Both the position numbers and the translations under genes were made by a program. The notes below the pieces were generated by a model. It was not told the DNA's origin. It worked only from the letters and a program-made list of their open reading frames with translations, and made no database searches. Positions 23,515-32,375 of a stretch of DNA of 64,000 nt are shown here, one piece after another (position 1 is the stretch's first letter; every line of letters begins with the position of its first letter). Source of the stretch: Sphingomonas faeni (lineage in GTDB: Bacteria; Pseudomonadota; Alphaproteobacteria; Sphingomonadales; Sphingomonadaceae); the NCBI RefSeq assembly GCF_023195535.1, contig NZ_JALPNF010000006.1, positions 62,001 to 126,000 on the forward strand, in the 5' to 3' direction.

Positions 23515-23985
23515 TCAGCGCGGCGATTTCGCGACACTCGACGCGCTTGGCGACCAGTCCGGGTCGCAACCCTGTGACGATCGCCGTCGTCGATGGCGTT
23601 CGGTGCCGACGATCAACACGGCGAGCATCGGATAGGCGATCTTGCTAATCGCCGCCGCGTACATCCACGGTACCAGTGTCGGATCATACGCCCTCACGCC
23701 GTGCACCGCGATTGCGAGGAGATGCAGCGCGCTGATCCAGATCGGCCAGAACCGGTTCGCGAACATCGCGACGGCGATCAACCCACCCAGCAGGACGACA
23801 TCGACCGACAGCAGCGCGCCGTCGACCGAGCGGAACGCCGGCCGGACCGAAAATGCCACCATGCTTGAGACGATCGCCGCGAGCAGGAATGCCGCAGCGA
23901 CGATCCTTTCCGGCAAGCCGCCATGACGAAACGCGAACCAGCATGTCGCCAGCGCAACGGCATAATAGACCAGAATGTGGATCAT
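23515..23985 (-). CDS. Hypothetical multi-pass membrane protein, 156 aa
   Basis: Four hydrophobic segments (about 1-18, 28-46, 62-80 and 105-125), then an Arg/Ser-rich cytosolic tail. One segment contains NRFWPIWISALHLLAIAVHGVRAYD. I do not recognise a named family. It lies in a block with LuxR-type and MarR-type regulators. Confidence 0.65.
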   Translation of the reverse strand: MIHILVYYAVALATCWFAFRHGGLPERIVAAAFLLAAIVSSMVAFSVRPAFRSVDGALLSVDVVLLGGLIAVAMFANRFWPIWISALHLLAIAVHGVRAYDPTLVPWMYAAAISKIAYPMLAVLIVGTERHRRRRSSQGCDPDWSPSASSVAKSPR

Positions 23986-24006
23986 CGCGCGCGATCCGCC
24001 CGGTCT

Positions 24007-24354
24007 TCAGGCTGCCGCGGCAACGATCGAGAGATGATGATCGTCCGCGCCGGCGAAGAAGGCCTGATCAGGTTTGGGCAGACCATCGCCGAAACCGACG
24101 AATTTGCCGATCCTTTCGGCACCGCGATGGGCGGCGATGACGTGGCCTTGTGCCTGGGCGATCGCGGCCATTGTGGCACCGAGTTCGTGGACGACGGGTT
24201 GAGCGATCCGAGGGGTTACGCCGGCGCTGCCGCCGAACGTCGTCGTTGCGACCGCGAGGTGCGAGCAGATCGCAAAGGCTTCGGCCAATTGGGCTTCGAG
24301 CCTATTCAGCAGGACGCCGATGTCCTTGCCGGTCCGCGTGAGCTGTGGGTCCAT
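24007..24354 (-). CDS. Hypothetical protein, 115 aa
   Basis: A mostly helical, Ala-rich cytosolic protein (LLNRLEAQLAEAFAICSHLAVATTTFGG). No motif recognised. It lies 21 bases upstream of the membrane-protein gene and 34 bases after the LuxR-type gene, all on one strand, so it is probably co-transcribed. Confidence 0.6.
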   Translation of the reverse strand: MDPQLTRTGKDIGVLLNRLEAQLAEAFAICSHLAVATTTFGGSAGVTPRIAQPVVHELGATMAAIAQAQGHVIAAHRGAERIGKFVGFGDGLPKPDQAFFAGADDHHLSIVAAAA

Positions 24355-24388
24355 GCGATTCTCCGCCTAATGCGGCCTTCCCGATCGG

Positions 24389-24919
24389 TTAACCTGACAA
24401 GCGCCCCAGCCGTTCGATCAACTCGGCGAGCACCGTAAGACCGCTTGCAAGCATGCCGAAGCCGATTGCGAGGATCACTGCGATAGCCGGTATCCAAAGC
24501 AGCCTCGCTACGACGGGAAGGTCGTTGCTGCGCTGCCCTGCACGACGGATCGGAAGTAGTCTCGAAAAAGTCGCCGGCCTGACTGTGCCGGCATCGCGAG
24601 ATACCTCCGGGTCGATCACCGGCTGCCGGAGTTCTGTCACGGGAGAGGCAGACGCGGACACCCATGGAGATTGCCCCCCGGAATGTCCGGGGTCGCCGAT
24701 CGGACGGTCGTCGACGCATTCGTGCTTCGCGAACATGCGCGCGGCATCGCCGCGGTCGACGGCGCCCAGAATACGGACCGCTTCGGCAATATACCCGTCG
24801 ACGGTGCCCGGCGCGATACCGAGATCGGCGGCGATCTGCTTGGTCTTGCGGAGTGCTGCGACACCGCGGAGCACATCGCGGTGGCGATTGGATAGCCGGG
24901 CGATACGGGGTTCGGTCAT
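24389..24919 (-). CDS. LuxR-type HTH protein with C-terminal membrane anchor, 176 aa
   Basis: Residues 8-65 form a GerE/LuxR helix-turn-helix (LSNRHRDVLRGVAALRKTKQIAADLGIAPGTVDGYIAEAVRILG). A Pro/Ser-rich linker follows, then one membrane segment at about 147-168 (LLWIPAIAVILAIGFGMLA). There is no receiver or autoinducer domain. A DNA-binding domain fixed to the membrane by a C-terminal helix is uncommon and may be a membrane-tethered regulator. The ATG is preceded by AGGGGATGAG. It heads the four-gene block. Confidence 0.7.
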   Translation of the reverse strand: MTEPRIARLSNRHRDVLRGVAALRKTKQIAADLGIAPGTVDGYIAEAVRILGAVDRGDAARMFAKHECVDDRPIGDPGHSGGQSPWVSASASPVTELRQPVIDPEVSRDAGTVRPATFSRLLPIRRAGQRSNDLPVVARLLWIPAIAVILAIGFGMLASGLTVLAELIERLGRLSG

Positions 24920-25195
24920 CTCATCCCCTTTCGCCGGGTAGGTTCCACGGTAGATCGAGCATTTTCCTAAGGGGCTGACGGCCGTGGAAGCAACTGGGCT
25001 GTTGGCTCACCCCCCCTATGACGGCACGCCAAGCCGGTACGCGCGCTGAAGCTCGGCTCGTCGTATTTGGATCAGTCTCTGCCCGGTTTACACATTTTTT
25101 CGTCATTCGTGCGTTAGGACGGGGGTGCCGGCTCGCCATCAACCTTTGGCTCGTCACCAAGGCGAGTCGGCACACTGCTCCGTCGTGCGGAGGGA
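24920..25195. other. Intergenic region without recognised feature
   Basis: 276 bases between the LuxR-type gene start and the tlpA stop. I see no good ORF, repeat or terminator. It probably holds the promoter of the four-gene block. Confidence 0.4.
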
Positions 25196-25825
25196 TTAAG
25201 ACGCCTCCGTGATGAGCTTGGCCGCGGCGGGTGTGTTCCATTCATAGCCGCCGGTCATCCGCCAGACTTCCTTGCCCGCCGAATCGTAGAGGATCGTGGT
25301 CGGCAGGTTCGCCTGATAGGCGAGGCTGAGGCCGAGCTTCGGATCTAGATACGGCTGCAGCGTCGTGAACTTCTTCTCGGCGAAGAACGGCGTCACCTTT
25401 TCCGCGCCCTGCATGTCCTGGCTGACCGCGATCACCTGCACCTTGCTAGCGAGCGATTTCGCCGCGGCGTCGAGCGTCGGCATTTCCGCGACGCACGGCG
25501 CGCACCAGGTGGCCCACAGGTTGAGCAGCAACGGCTTGCCCTTGAACGAGGCGAGCGTGACCGGCTTGCCGTCGGGGGCGGTGAAGGCGACCGCCGGGCC
25601 GGTCTCGCCCTTGTGGCTGCGGTCGAGCTTTTCGGTGCTGGCGGCGGGGCCGGTCGCTTCGTCGGGCGCGGGGCCGGGCGCGACCTCGTCGGCGGACGCC
25701 GTGTTCGCCGCGACGACGTTTGCTTGCTCCGGCGCGGGCGATTTCCTATCGCAGCCGGCGACCAGCAGGCCCATCCCGGCAAGACAGGCGATCGGCAGCG
25801 AATTGAACACAGGACGCGAGAACAT
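25196..25825 (-). CDS. TlpA-like thioredoxin-family lipoprotein
   Basis: A 209-aa periplasmic thiol-disulfide protein anchored by a lipobox (LLVAGC, Cys near residue 25). After a Pro/Ala-rich linker, the thioredoxin domain begins near 75, with the active site [13 protein letters not shown] and the cis-Pro strand NLPTTILYD. TlpA/ResA-type proteins reduce apo-cytochromes or other secreted thiols. The start at 25825 gives the signal peptide [19 protein letters not shown]. Its start codon overlaps that of the divergent argH. Confidence 0.9.
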   Translation of the reverse strand: MFSRPVFNSLPIACLAGMGLLVAGCDRKSPAPEQANVVAANTASADEVAPGPAPDEATGPAASTEKLDRSHKGETGPAVAFTAPDGKPVTLASFKGKPLLLNLWATWCAPCVAEMPTLDAAAKSLASKVQVIAVSQDMQGAEKVTPFFAEKKFTTLQPYLDPKLGLSLAYQANLPTTILYDSAGKEVWRMTGGYEWNTPAAAKLITEAS

Positions 25826-27209
25826 GGACGGTTCCAATTCGATGTGGGGTGGGCGGTTCGCCGAGGGGCCGGCAGCGGTCATGCGCGAGATAAACGCCTC
25901 CATTCCCTTCGACAAGCGGCTCTGGCAGCAGGATATTGCCGGCTCGAAGGCGCATGTCGCGATGCTCGGCAAGCAGGGCATCGTATCGGCGGAGGATGCC
26001 GCGACGATCTCCGCCGGGCTCGACACGGTGGCGGCGCATTATGTCGAGCATGGCGTCGAGGAGGATCTGGTCCTCGAAGATATTCATATGCAGACCGAGG
26101 CGCGGCTCGCCGAGGCGATCGGTCCGGTCGCGGGGCGGCTGCACACCGCTCGCTCGCGCAACGACCAGGTCGCGACCGATTTCCGGCTCTGGGTGCGCGA
26201 TGCGATCGACCAGGCGCTGGCGGCGCTCGGCGAGTTCCAGGCGGCATTGCTGACCCGTGCAGAAGAGCATGCCGCGAGCGTGATGCCCGGGTTCACGCAC
26301 CTCCAGTCTGCGCAGCCGGTAACGCTCGGGCATCACCTGATGGCGTACCACGCGATGATTTCGCGCGACGTCGGGCGGTTCGTGGATGCCCGCGCAAGGA
26401 TGAACCGTTCGCCGCTCGGTTCGGCCGCGCTGGCGGGTACGGGCTTTCCGATCGACCGGGAGATGACGGCGAAGGCCCTGGGCTTCGACGGGCCGATGAC
26501 CAACTCGCTCGACGGCGTCAGCGACCGTGATTTCGCGATCGAATATCTCACCGCCGCGACGCAGACTTCGCTGCATTTGTCGCGGCTCGCCGAGGAGTTC
26601 GTGCTGTGGGCGTCGCAGCCGTTCGGCTTCGTCGCGCTGAGCGATCAATGGTCGACCGGCAGCTCGATCATGCCGCAGAAGCGCAATCCCGATGCGGCCG
26701 AGCTGGTGCGCGGCCATGCGGGGCGCATCCTCGGCTGCATGACCGCACTGATGGTGACGATGAAGGGCCTGCCGCTCGCCTATTCGAAGGACATGCAGGA
26801 CGACAAGCCGCCGGTGTTCGAGGCGCACGACCTGCTCGCGCTGTCGATCGCGGCGATGACCGGGATGGTCGAGAGCGCGACGTTCCGCACCGATCGGATG
26901 CGCGGGCTGGCCGAGAGCGGCTTTGCGACCGCGACCGATCTCGCCGACTGGCTGGTGCGCGAGGCGGGGCTGCCGTTCCGCGAGGCGCATCATGTCACCG
27001 GGCGCTGCGTCAAGCTGGCGGAAGAGCGCAAGGTGGCGCTCGATGCGTTGCCGATCGACGACTTGAAGGCAATCGATGCGCGGATCGACGAACGCGTGTA
27101 CGGCGTGCTCTCGGTCGACGCGTCGGTCGCCAGCCGGACCAGCTTCGGCGGCACTGCGCCCGACAATGTGCGCGCTGCGATCCGTGCAGCTCGGGGCGAT
27201 ACGGCATGA
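25824..27209 (+). CDS. argH: Argininosuccinate lyase
   Basis: A 461-aa cytosolic enzyme that splits argininosuccinate into arginine and fumarate. It has [40 protein letters not shown] and the fumarase-superfamily signature [12 protein letters not shown] with the flexible-loop catalytic serine. The length is typical. The ATG at 25824 shares bases with the tlpA start on the other strand. The ATG at 25842 (MWGGRF) is the alternative. It overlaps the next gene by four bases and leads an argH - lipoprotein - lysA operon. Confidence 0.95.
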   Translation: MDGSNSMWGGRFAEGPAAVMREINASIPFDKRLWQQDIAGSKAHVAMLGKQGIVSAEDAATISAGLDTVAAHYVEHGVEEDLVLEDIHMQTEARLAEAIGPVAGRLHTARSRNDQVATDFRLWVRDAIDQALAALGEFQAALLTRAEEHAASVMPGFTHLQSAQPVTLGHHLMAYHAMISRDVGRFVDARARMNRSPLGSAALAGTGFPIDREMTAKALGFDGPMTNSLDGVSDRDFAIEYLTAATQTSLHLSRLAEEFVLWASQPFGFVALSDQWSTGSSIMPQKRNPDAAELVRGHAGRILGCMTALMVTMKGLPLAYSKDMQDDKPPVFEAHDLLALSIAAMTGMVESATFRTDRMRGLAESGFATATDLADWLVREAGLPFREAHHVTGRCVKLAEERKVALDALPIDDLKAIDARIDERVYGVLSVDASVASRTSFGGTAPDNVRAAIRAARGDTA

Positions 27210-27448
27210 AACGGCTTTTTGGCATCGTGGGACTGGCGCTGGCTCTGTCGGGTTGCGGCGCAGCGGACGGGCTCGTCCCGGCGGAGGGCAAGACGCTCCC
27301 GGTCGCGCCCTATGGTGCGAAGACCCAGCCGACCGCCGCGGAGCTGCTCACGCCTACCACGCAGCAACGCCCGCAGCGCAGCGACGAGCTGCTGACCAAA
27401 TCCGACGAGCGACGCAGCGACGAGTTCGACCTGCCGCCGCCAAATTGA
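27206..27448 (+). CDS. Small lipoprotein upstream of lysA (LptM/LppL-like)
   Basis: An 80-aa protein with signal peptide and lipobox LALSGCG (Cys at 17), then a short Pro-rich tail ([25 protein letters not shown]). Short lipoproteins of this kind commonly precede lysA in proteobacteria (lppL in Pseudomonas). LptM of E. coli assists LptD maturation, but that role cannot be read from this sequence. It overlaps argH by four bases and is 11 bases before lysA. Confidence 0.8.
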   Translation: MKRLFGIVGLALALSGCGAADGLVPAEGKTLPVAPYGAKTQPTAAELLTPTTQQRPQRSDELLTKSDERRSDEFDLPPPN

Positions 27449-27459
27449 AGACCTGATCC

Positions 27460-28722
27460 ATGAACCATTTCGACTATCGCGACGGTGTGATGCATGCCGA
27501 GGACGTCGCCCTGCCGGCGATCGCCGAGGCCGTCGGTACGCCCGTCTACGTCTATTCGACCGCCACCTTCCGCCGCCATGCGCAGGTGTTTCGCGATGCG
27601 CTGAAGCCTGCGGGACGCGTCCATCTGGCCTATGCGATTAAGGCGAACCCGAACGTCGCGGTGCTGCGTGTGCTCGCCGACGAGGGCTATGGTGCCGATG
27701 TCGTTTCGGCGGGCGAGATGCAGCGCGCGCTGGCGGCGGGGATTCCGGCGTCGGACATCGTGTTCTCGGGGGTCGGCAAGACGCGGGGTGAGCTTGCACA
27801 GGCGCTGGATGCCGGGATCGGCCAGTTCAATCTGGAGCTGGAGGAGGAGGGCGAAGTGCTCGCGGCGTTGGCGCATGCTCGCGGCGAACGCGCGCCGGCG
27901 GTGCTGCGCGTGAATCCCGACGTGGATGCCGGCACGCATGCGAAGATCTCGACCGGGCGCAAGGAGAACAAGTTCGGCGTGGCGATCGACCAGGCGGTCG
28001 CGATGTTCGATCGGCTGTCAAAGCATGACGGGCTCGACCTGCGCGGCGTCGCGATCCACATCGGCAGCCAGCTCGCCGACCTCGCGCCGCTCGAGGCTGC
28101 CTATGCGCGGATCGGCGAACTCGTCGCGGAACTGCGCGCCGCCGGGCATAGGATCAGCCGCGTCGATCTCGGTGGGGGTCTCGGCGTGCCCTACAAGCCC
28201 GGCGATGTGCTGCCGAGCCCCGCCGACTACGGCGCGATGGTCGCGCGCGCGACTGCCGATTGGGACGTCGAACTGATGTTCGAGCCCGGTCGCGTGATCG
28301 CGGGCAATGCCGGCGTGCTGCTGACCGAGGTGATCTGGGTGAAGCCGGGGGTCGTGAACCCGTACGTGATCGTCGATGCGGCGATGAACGACCTCGCGCG
28401 CGTGGCGATGTATGACGCGTATCATGATTTCGTCGCGGTCGCGCCGACCGGCGAGCGGATGATGGCGAACATCGCCGGGCCGGTGTGCGAGACCGGTGAT
28501 ACCTTCGCGATGGGGCGCGATATCGACGCGGTGAAGTCGGGCGATCTCGGCGTATTCCGCACCGCGGGCGCTTACGGCGCGACGATGGCCTCGACCTATA
28601 ACAGTCGCGCGCTGGTGCCCGAGGTGCTGGTCGATGGCGACCGGTTTGCGGTGGTCGCCGATCGCATCCACCCGGAGACGATCCTGGCGGCCGAGCGCGT
28701 GCCGGAATGGCTCAAGCGGTGA
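27460..28722 (+). CDS. lysA: Diaminopimelate decarboxylase
   Basis: A 420-aa PLP enzyme of fold type III that makes lysine from meso-diaminopimelate. The PLP lysine is in YAIKANPNVAVL near residue 55. It has the His-rich strand GVAIHIGSQL, the Gly-rich phosphate loop DLGGGLGVPY, EPGRVI, and GPVCETGDTFA with the C-terminal active-site Cys. The length matches the family. It overlaps the cysG-like gene at its 3' end. Confidence 0.96.
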   Translation: MNHFDYRDGVMHAEDVALPAIAEAVGTPVYVYSTATFRRHAQVFRDALKPAGRVHLAYAIKANPNVAVLRVLADEGYGADVVSAGEMQRALAAGIPASDIVFSGVGKTRGELAQALDAGIGQFNLELEEEGEVLAALAHARGERAPAVLRVNPDVDAGTHAKISTGRKENKFGVAIDQAVAMFDRLSKHDGLDLRGVAIHIGSQLADLAPLEAAYARIGELVAELRAAGHRISRVDLGGGLGVPYKPGDVLPSPADYGAMVARATADWDVELMFEPGRVIAGNAGVLLTEVIWVKPGVVNPYVIVDAAMNDLARVAMYDAYHDFVAVAPTGERMMANIAGPVCETGDTFAMGRDIDAVKSGDLGVFRTAGAYGATMASTYNSRALVPEVLVDGDRFAVVADRIHPETILAAERVPEWLKR

Positions 28723-29507
28723 CCCCCGCACCGCTTCCGCTACAGAGCCTGCCGCTGTTCGTCAGGCTGGCGGGGCGACCGGTGATCCTGCTCGGCGAGG
28801 GCGAGGCGGCGGATGCGAAGCGGCGATTGCTCGATCGTGCGGGCGCGGACGTGGTCGGCGAGGATGCCGCAGCGTCATTGGCGATCGTCGCGATCGACGA
28901 CGAGGACGAGGCACTGGCGGCGGTCGCGCGGCTGAAGGCGCGGGGGATCCTCGTCAATGCGGTCGATCGTTCGGCGCTGTGCGACTTCACGCTGCCGGCG
29001 ATCGTCGACCGCGCGCCGGTGCTGATCGCGATCGGGACGAGCGGCGTGTCGGCGGGGCTGGCGGCGGCGTTGCGGCAGCGGCTGGAGGCACTGGTGCCCG
29101 CCGATCTGGGCAAGCTCGCGCTGGCGTTGCAGGCGGCGCGTGGCGCGTTGCGGAAGCGCTGGCCCGACATGGGCGAGCGCCGCCGTGCGCTGGCGACGGC
29201 GATGGGGGCGGGGGGCATGTTAGACCCGCTGTCGCCGACGCATGATGTCGACGCGTGGCTGGCCCCGACGGACGTGCCCGCGGCAAGGCGCGACGTCGCC
29301 ATTACGCTCGTCCTACTCTCCGACGATCCCGAGGACCTGACGTTGCGCCAGGCGCGGGCGCTGGCCAGTGCCGACCGCGTCTATCATCGCCCCGACGTGC
29401 CTGCGGCGATCCTCGACCGCGCGCGCGCCGATGCCGCGCGGCTGTGCGAGCCGATGCCAAACGATCCCGGCACCGGCCTGTCGGTCGATGTCGAGATGGC
29501 CCTGTGA
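28719..29507 (+). CDS. CysG-like precorrin-2 dehydrogenase / ferrochelatase with a truncated methyltransferase domain
   Basis: A 262-aa protein. Residues about 8-165 form the siroheme-synthase N-terminal module: PLFVRLAGRPVILLGEGEAA (NAD-binding), CDFTLPAIV, LIAIGTSGVSAGLAAALR. Residues about 190-245 look like the beginning of a uroporphyrinogen-III methyltransferase domain (ITLVLLSDDPEDLTLRQARA, RVYHRPDVPAAIL), but the GPGD SAM loop is changed to LSDDP and the rest is absent. The GTG at 28719 overlaps the lysA stop. An ATG at 28707 is possible. The gene ends cleanly before the corA-like gene. Confidence 0.8.
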   Translation: MTPAPLPLQSLPLFVRLAGRPVILLGEGEAADAKRRLLDRAGADVVGEDAAASLAIVAIDDEDEALAAVARLKARGILVNAVDRSALCDFTLPAIVDRAPVLIAIGTSGVSAGLAAALRQRLEALVPADLGKLALALQAARGALRKRWPDMGERRRALATAMGAGGMLDPLSPTHDVDAWLAPTDVPAARRDVAITLVLLSDDPEDLTLRQARALASADRVYHRPDVPAAILDRARADAARLCEPMPNDPGTGLSVDVEMAL

Positions 29508-29520
29508 GCGAGATGGTGCG

Positions 29521-30474
29521 GTGAGCGGGTTCGGCTTTCGCGTCACCGACGGCAAGGCCGCGCGGATCGACGTGAAGGAAGCGCTCGGCTGCACCGCGGA
29601 CCTTATCTGGGTGCATCTGTCGACCACCGCCGAGCACGCGCAGACGTGGCTTCGCGACGAGGCCAAGCTGCTCGATTACGTCGTCGACGCGCTGACCGCG
29701 ACCGAGACGCGGCCGCGCTGCGAAGCGGTCGGCGACGGTGCATTCGTCAACCTCCGCGGTCGTTCGCACGAGGAACTCGACACCTCCGACATGCTCGCCT
29801 CGGTGCGGATCTGGGCGGTGAAGGGCTGGGTATTCTCGGTCACGCGGAAGCCGTTGATCGCGGTCGCCGAGGTCGAAAAGATGGTCGAACGCGGCGAGGT
29901 GCGCGATCCGGGGGACCTGATCGCCGCGTTCGCGACCGCGATCACCGCCGATCTCGACCCCGACGTCGCGTCGCTTGGCGACCAGCTCGACGATTGCGAG
30001 GAACAGCTCGACGCCAACCGCGTGTTCGAACTGCGCCGCGCGGTCAGCAGGGTGCGGGTGGCGGCGATCGGCTACAAGCGTTTCCTGAGCCCACAACGGG
30101 CGGCGCTGGAGAAGCTGGCGGCGCTACCCGGCGACTGGCTGGCGGATGACGACCGGCTGCATCTGGCCGCGGCGGCGGACCGGGCCGCGCGGATGGCGGA
30201 GGAACTCGAATCGATCCGCGAACGCGCCGCGCTGATCCACGAGACGCTGACCGACCTGCGCGCCGAACAGATCGACAACCGCTCGCTGATCATCTCGGTG
30301 GCGGCGCTGGTGTTCCTGCCGCTGACGTTTCTCACCGGGCTATACGGCATGAACGTGAAGGGGCTGCCTTATGCCGATGAGCCCTGGGCGTTCGATGCGA
30401 TCGCCGGCGCCTGTGCGGTGATCGCGGCGGGCGTCGTGCTGTACTTTGCCGGGCGCCATTGGTTCCGGCGGTAA
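29521..30474 (+). CDS. CorA/ZntB-family divalent cation transporter
   Basis: A 317-aa protein. A large cytosolic N-terminal domain (LIWVHLSTTAEHAQTWL, VWAVKGWVFSVTRKPL-like strands) is followed by a long stalk helix and two C-terminal membrane helices. The pore motif YGMNVKG is present between them. ZntB-type members move zinc and CorA moves magnesium. The sequence resembles ZntB more, but the ion is unproven. The start is GTG at 29521, 13 bases after the cysG-like stop. It converges with fliS, three bases apart. Confidence 0.88.
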   Translation: MSGFGFRVTDGKAARIDVKEALGCTADLIWVHLSTTAEHAQTWLRDEAKLLDYVVDALTATETRPRCEAVGDGAFVNLRGRSHEELDTSDMLASVRIWAVKGWVFSVTRKPLIAVAEVEKMVERGEVRDPGDLIAAFATAITADLDPDVASLGDQLDDCEEQLDANRVFELRRAVSRVRVAAIGYKRFLSPQRAALEKLAALPGDWLADDDRLHLAAAADRAARMAEELESIRERAALIHETLTDLRAEQIDNRSLIISVAALVFLPLTFLTGLYGMNVKGLPYADEPWAFDAIAGACAVIAAGVVLYFAGRHWFRR

Positions 30475-30477
30475 AGG

Positions 30478-30876
30478 TCAGGCGGCGCTGGCGGTCCGCC
30501 AAGCCTGCGCGATCTCGTCGAGCATGTCCGCGGAATCGCGGAACGGCTTCGGATCATGGCCGAGCGAGGCGTTGATGACGGTTTTCCGCGCGCCGCCGTA
30601 CAGGCGGGCGAGCGTCTCCGAGACCTGGCCGCCTTTTTCGAAGTCCAGACCGGCTTCGAGTGCGAACAGGATCGCGGTGGCGCGCGTGATCCGGTCGCTC
30701 TTTACGGAGAATTTGCGGTTCTCGCAGGCCCAGGCGGCGGCGCGCAGGGCAGCGACGAGTTCCTTGTAGAGCAGCTGGACCAGGGCAGGGCCATCGGCGG
30801 TGGCGGTACGGCCGACCGCGTCGATCTGGCGATAGGTCGCGAACGGATCGCGTGCGAGGGTACTGGCGTAGGTCAC
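30478..30876 (-). CDS. fliS: FliS-like flagellin export chaperone
   Basis: A 132-aa helical protein. It begins MTYASTLARDPFATYRQIDAVGRTA, like FliS (Y-x-x-x), and continues LVQLLYKELVAALRAAAWA and KSDRITRATAILFALEAGLDFEKGG. FliS binds the flagellin C-terminus before export. It overlaps fliD by four bases and is the last gene of the flagellar block. It lies three bases from the convergent transporter gene. Confidence 0.88.
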   Translation of the reverse strand: MTYASTLARDPFATYRQIDAVGRTATADGPALVQLLYKELVAALRAAAWACENRKFSVKSDRITRATAILFALEAGLDFEKGGQVSETLARLYGGARKTVINASLGHDPKPFRDSADMLDEIAQAWRTASAA

Positions 30877-32315
30877 GAGCTCTTGTTCCAGGCTGCGATC
30901 TGGTTGGTGAGGAACGCCTGGGTCGATTTGTACGCGGACACGCGCGAGTTCATGCTCGCATATTGCTGCGTCAGGCGCGTGGTGAGCTGAGCGGACTGGT
31001 CGGTGACCTTGTCCTGCTGCTTGGCGAGGTCGGCTTCGGCGGCCGTATACCGCGCGGTCGACGCGCCGAGGCCGGTCAACGTGTTCGTCGCGCTGTTGGT
31101 GAGCGCGCTGAGCGTGCCGGACAGGCCGAGGACGTTGGTGGAGGACGGCGCGAACATCGATTCGATCGTGTCGGGATAGGCGGCGAGCTGCCGGGCGAGC
31201 AGCGCGGTATCGACGCGCAGCGTGCCATCGGTGTTGGTCGCGACGCCGATCTCGGACAGACTGCGCGGAATGCCCGCGGTCGCGCCGCCGACCAGCGGCT
31301 TCGACACCAGCGCCTTCAGCGAGCGGAGCAAGGCCGTCGCGGCCGGGTCGGCGCGGAGATTGCCGGTGATCGGATCGGTCTGTTCGGTGATCGTCTTCAG
31401 CACCTCGTTGAAGGTCGTAACGACATCGTTGATCGCCTGGGTCAGCGCGTCGGTCGGCGTGCTGCTGGCGAGCGTGACGGGGACCGTGGACACCGCGTTG
31501 AGCTGCAGTTTGACGCCATCGACAAGGTCGCTGACCGTGTTGCTCGGTCGCTCGACTTCGATGCCGTCGACGGTGAGCAGCGCGTTCTGCGCGGTCGATA
31601 CCAGGCTGGTCTGCGTCGCACCGTCGCCGATATCCACCGCACCGCTGGCACCGTCACCCTTCAAGGTGAACGCCTGTGCGGTGCCGGTGCCACCCTTGAC
31701 CGACAGATAGGCACCGCCATTCGCGTCGGTGACGACGGAGGCGGTCACGCCGCTCTTCGACGCGTTGATGCCGGCGGCGATCGCATCGATGCTGCCGTCG
31801 CCGATATCGATCGGAATGCCCGCCCCGCTACCGATCGTCAGGGTCAGCGCGCCGGTATCGAGCGAGGCGGCACGATCTGCGGCAGGGACCGCTGTCGTGG
31901 TACGCGCGACCTGCGCTGTCGCAAGGCGCGTGACGGTGACGCTGGCCGACAGGTTCGACAGTTTCGCACCCGACAGCGCGGTCGCGGACAGGATGGTGCT
32001 GTTGGAACTGCTGGGCTGCGACTGCAGGCTGCCGCTCTTCACCAGATTGGCGAGCGCGGTGGAGAAGCCGGTCATCGTGCTCTTGAGCGTACCGACGCCC
32101 GAGATCTGCGCGGTGAGGGTGTCGGATTTCGCCTTCAGTGCGGCCGTGCGTGCCGCGAACTGGGCTTCGACCAGCGACGTGACCAAGGTGCCGGTGTCGA
32201 CGCCCGAGCCCGCGTTCAGCCCATTGAGCAGCGCTTGCGTCGCGGTGTTGACCGCACTTTGCGGGGTGGCCGCGGGTGTCGGCGTGGCCGTCGTGCTCGT
32301 CGTCGATGTTACCAT
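30873..32315 (-). CDS. fliD: FliD, flagellar filament cap protein
   Basis: A 480-aa secreted cap subunit (HAP2). The N-terminal FliD domain (about 30-130; NGLNAGSGVDTGTLVTSLVEAQFAAR) and the C-terminal FliD domain (about 230-465; ALLTVDGIEVERPSNTVSDLVDGVKLQL, then a helical end) are in order. It caps the growing filament and helps flagellin fold. A sigma-28-like promoter lies at 32349-32375, so fliD-fliS may be a late-class unit separate from flhB. Confidence 0.93.
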   Translation of the reverse strand: MVTSTTSTTATPTPAATPQSAVNTATQALLNGLNAGSGVDTGTLVTSLVEAQFAARTAALKAKSDTLTAQISGVGTLKSTMTGFSTALANLVKSGSLQSQPSSSNSTILSATALSGAKLSNLSASVTVTRLATAQVARTTTAVPAADRAASLDTGALTLTIGSGAGIPIDIGDGSIDAIAAGINASKSGVTASVVTDANGGAYLSVKGGTGTAQAFTLKGDGASGAVDIGDGATQTSLVSTAQNALLTVDGIEVERPSNTVSDLVDGVKLQLNAVSTVPVTLASSTPTDALTQAINDVVTTFNEVLKTITEQTDPITGNLRADPAATALLRSLKALVSKPLVGGATAGIPRSLSEIGVATNTDGTLRVDTALLARQLAAYPDTIESMFAPSSTNVLGLSGTLSALTNSATNTLTGLGASTARYTAAEADLAKQQDKVTDQSAQLTTRLTQQYASMNSRVSAYKSTQAFLTNQIAAWNKSS

Positions 32316-32348
32316 GGCGAAATCCCTGCACGTGCGCGCTCGTCTGTA

Positions 32349-32375
32349 AGAACGGCCGGGCGGCCGCGATGTTTA
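32349..32375 (-). promoter_or_regulatory. Sigma-28 (FliA)-like promoter of fliD-fliS
   Basis: On the minus strand: TAAACATC (-35, 32375-32368), 11-bp spacer, GCCGTTCT (-10, 32356-32349). The E. coli consensus is TAAAGTTT-N11-GCCGATAA. The -35 includes the flhB stop codon. Same layout as the flagellin promoter at 46609-46635. Confidence 0.5.

Noticed and set aside
22903..25195. Genomic island with att sites at tRNA-Gln
   Set aside because: I looked for a repeat of the tRNA 3' end (TTCGAATCCTCACGGGG) near 24.9-25.2 kb and saw none. There is no integrase.
25018..25212. 64-codon plus-strand ORF in the gap before tlpA
   Set aside because: No ribosome site, overlaps the tlpA end, and composition resembles translated non-coding DNA.
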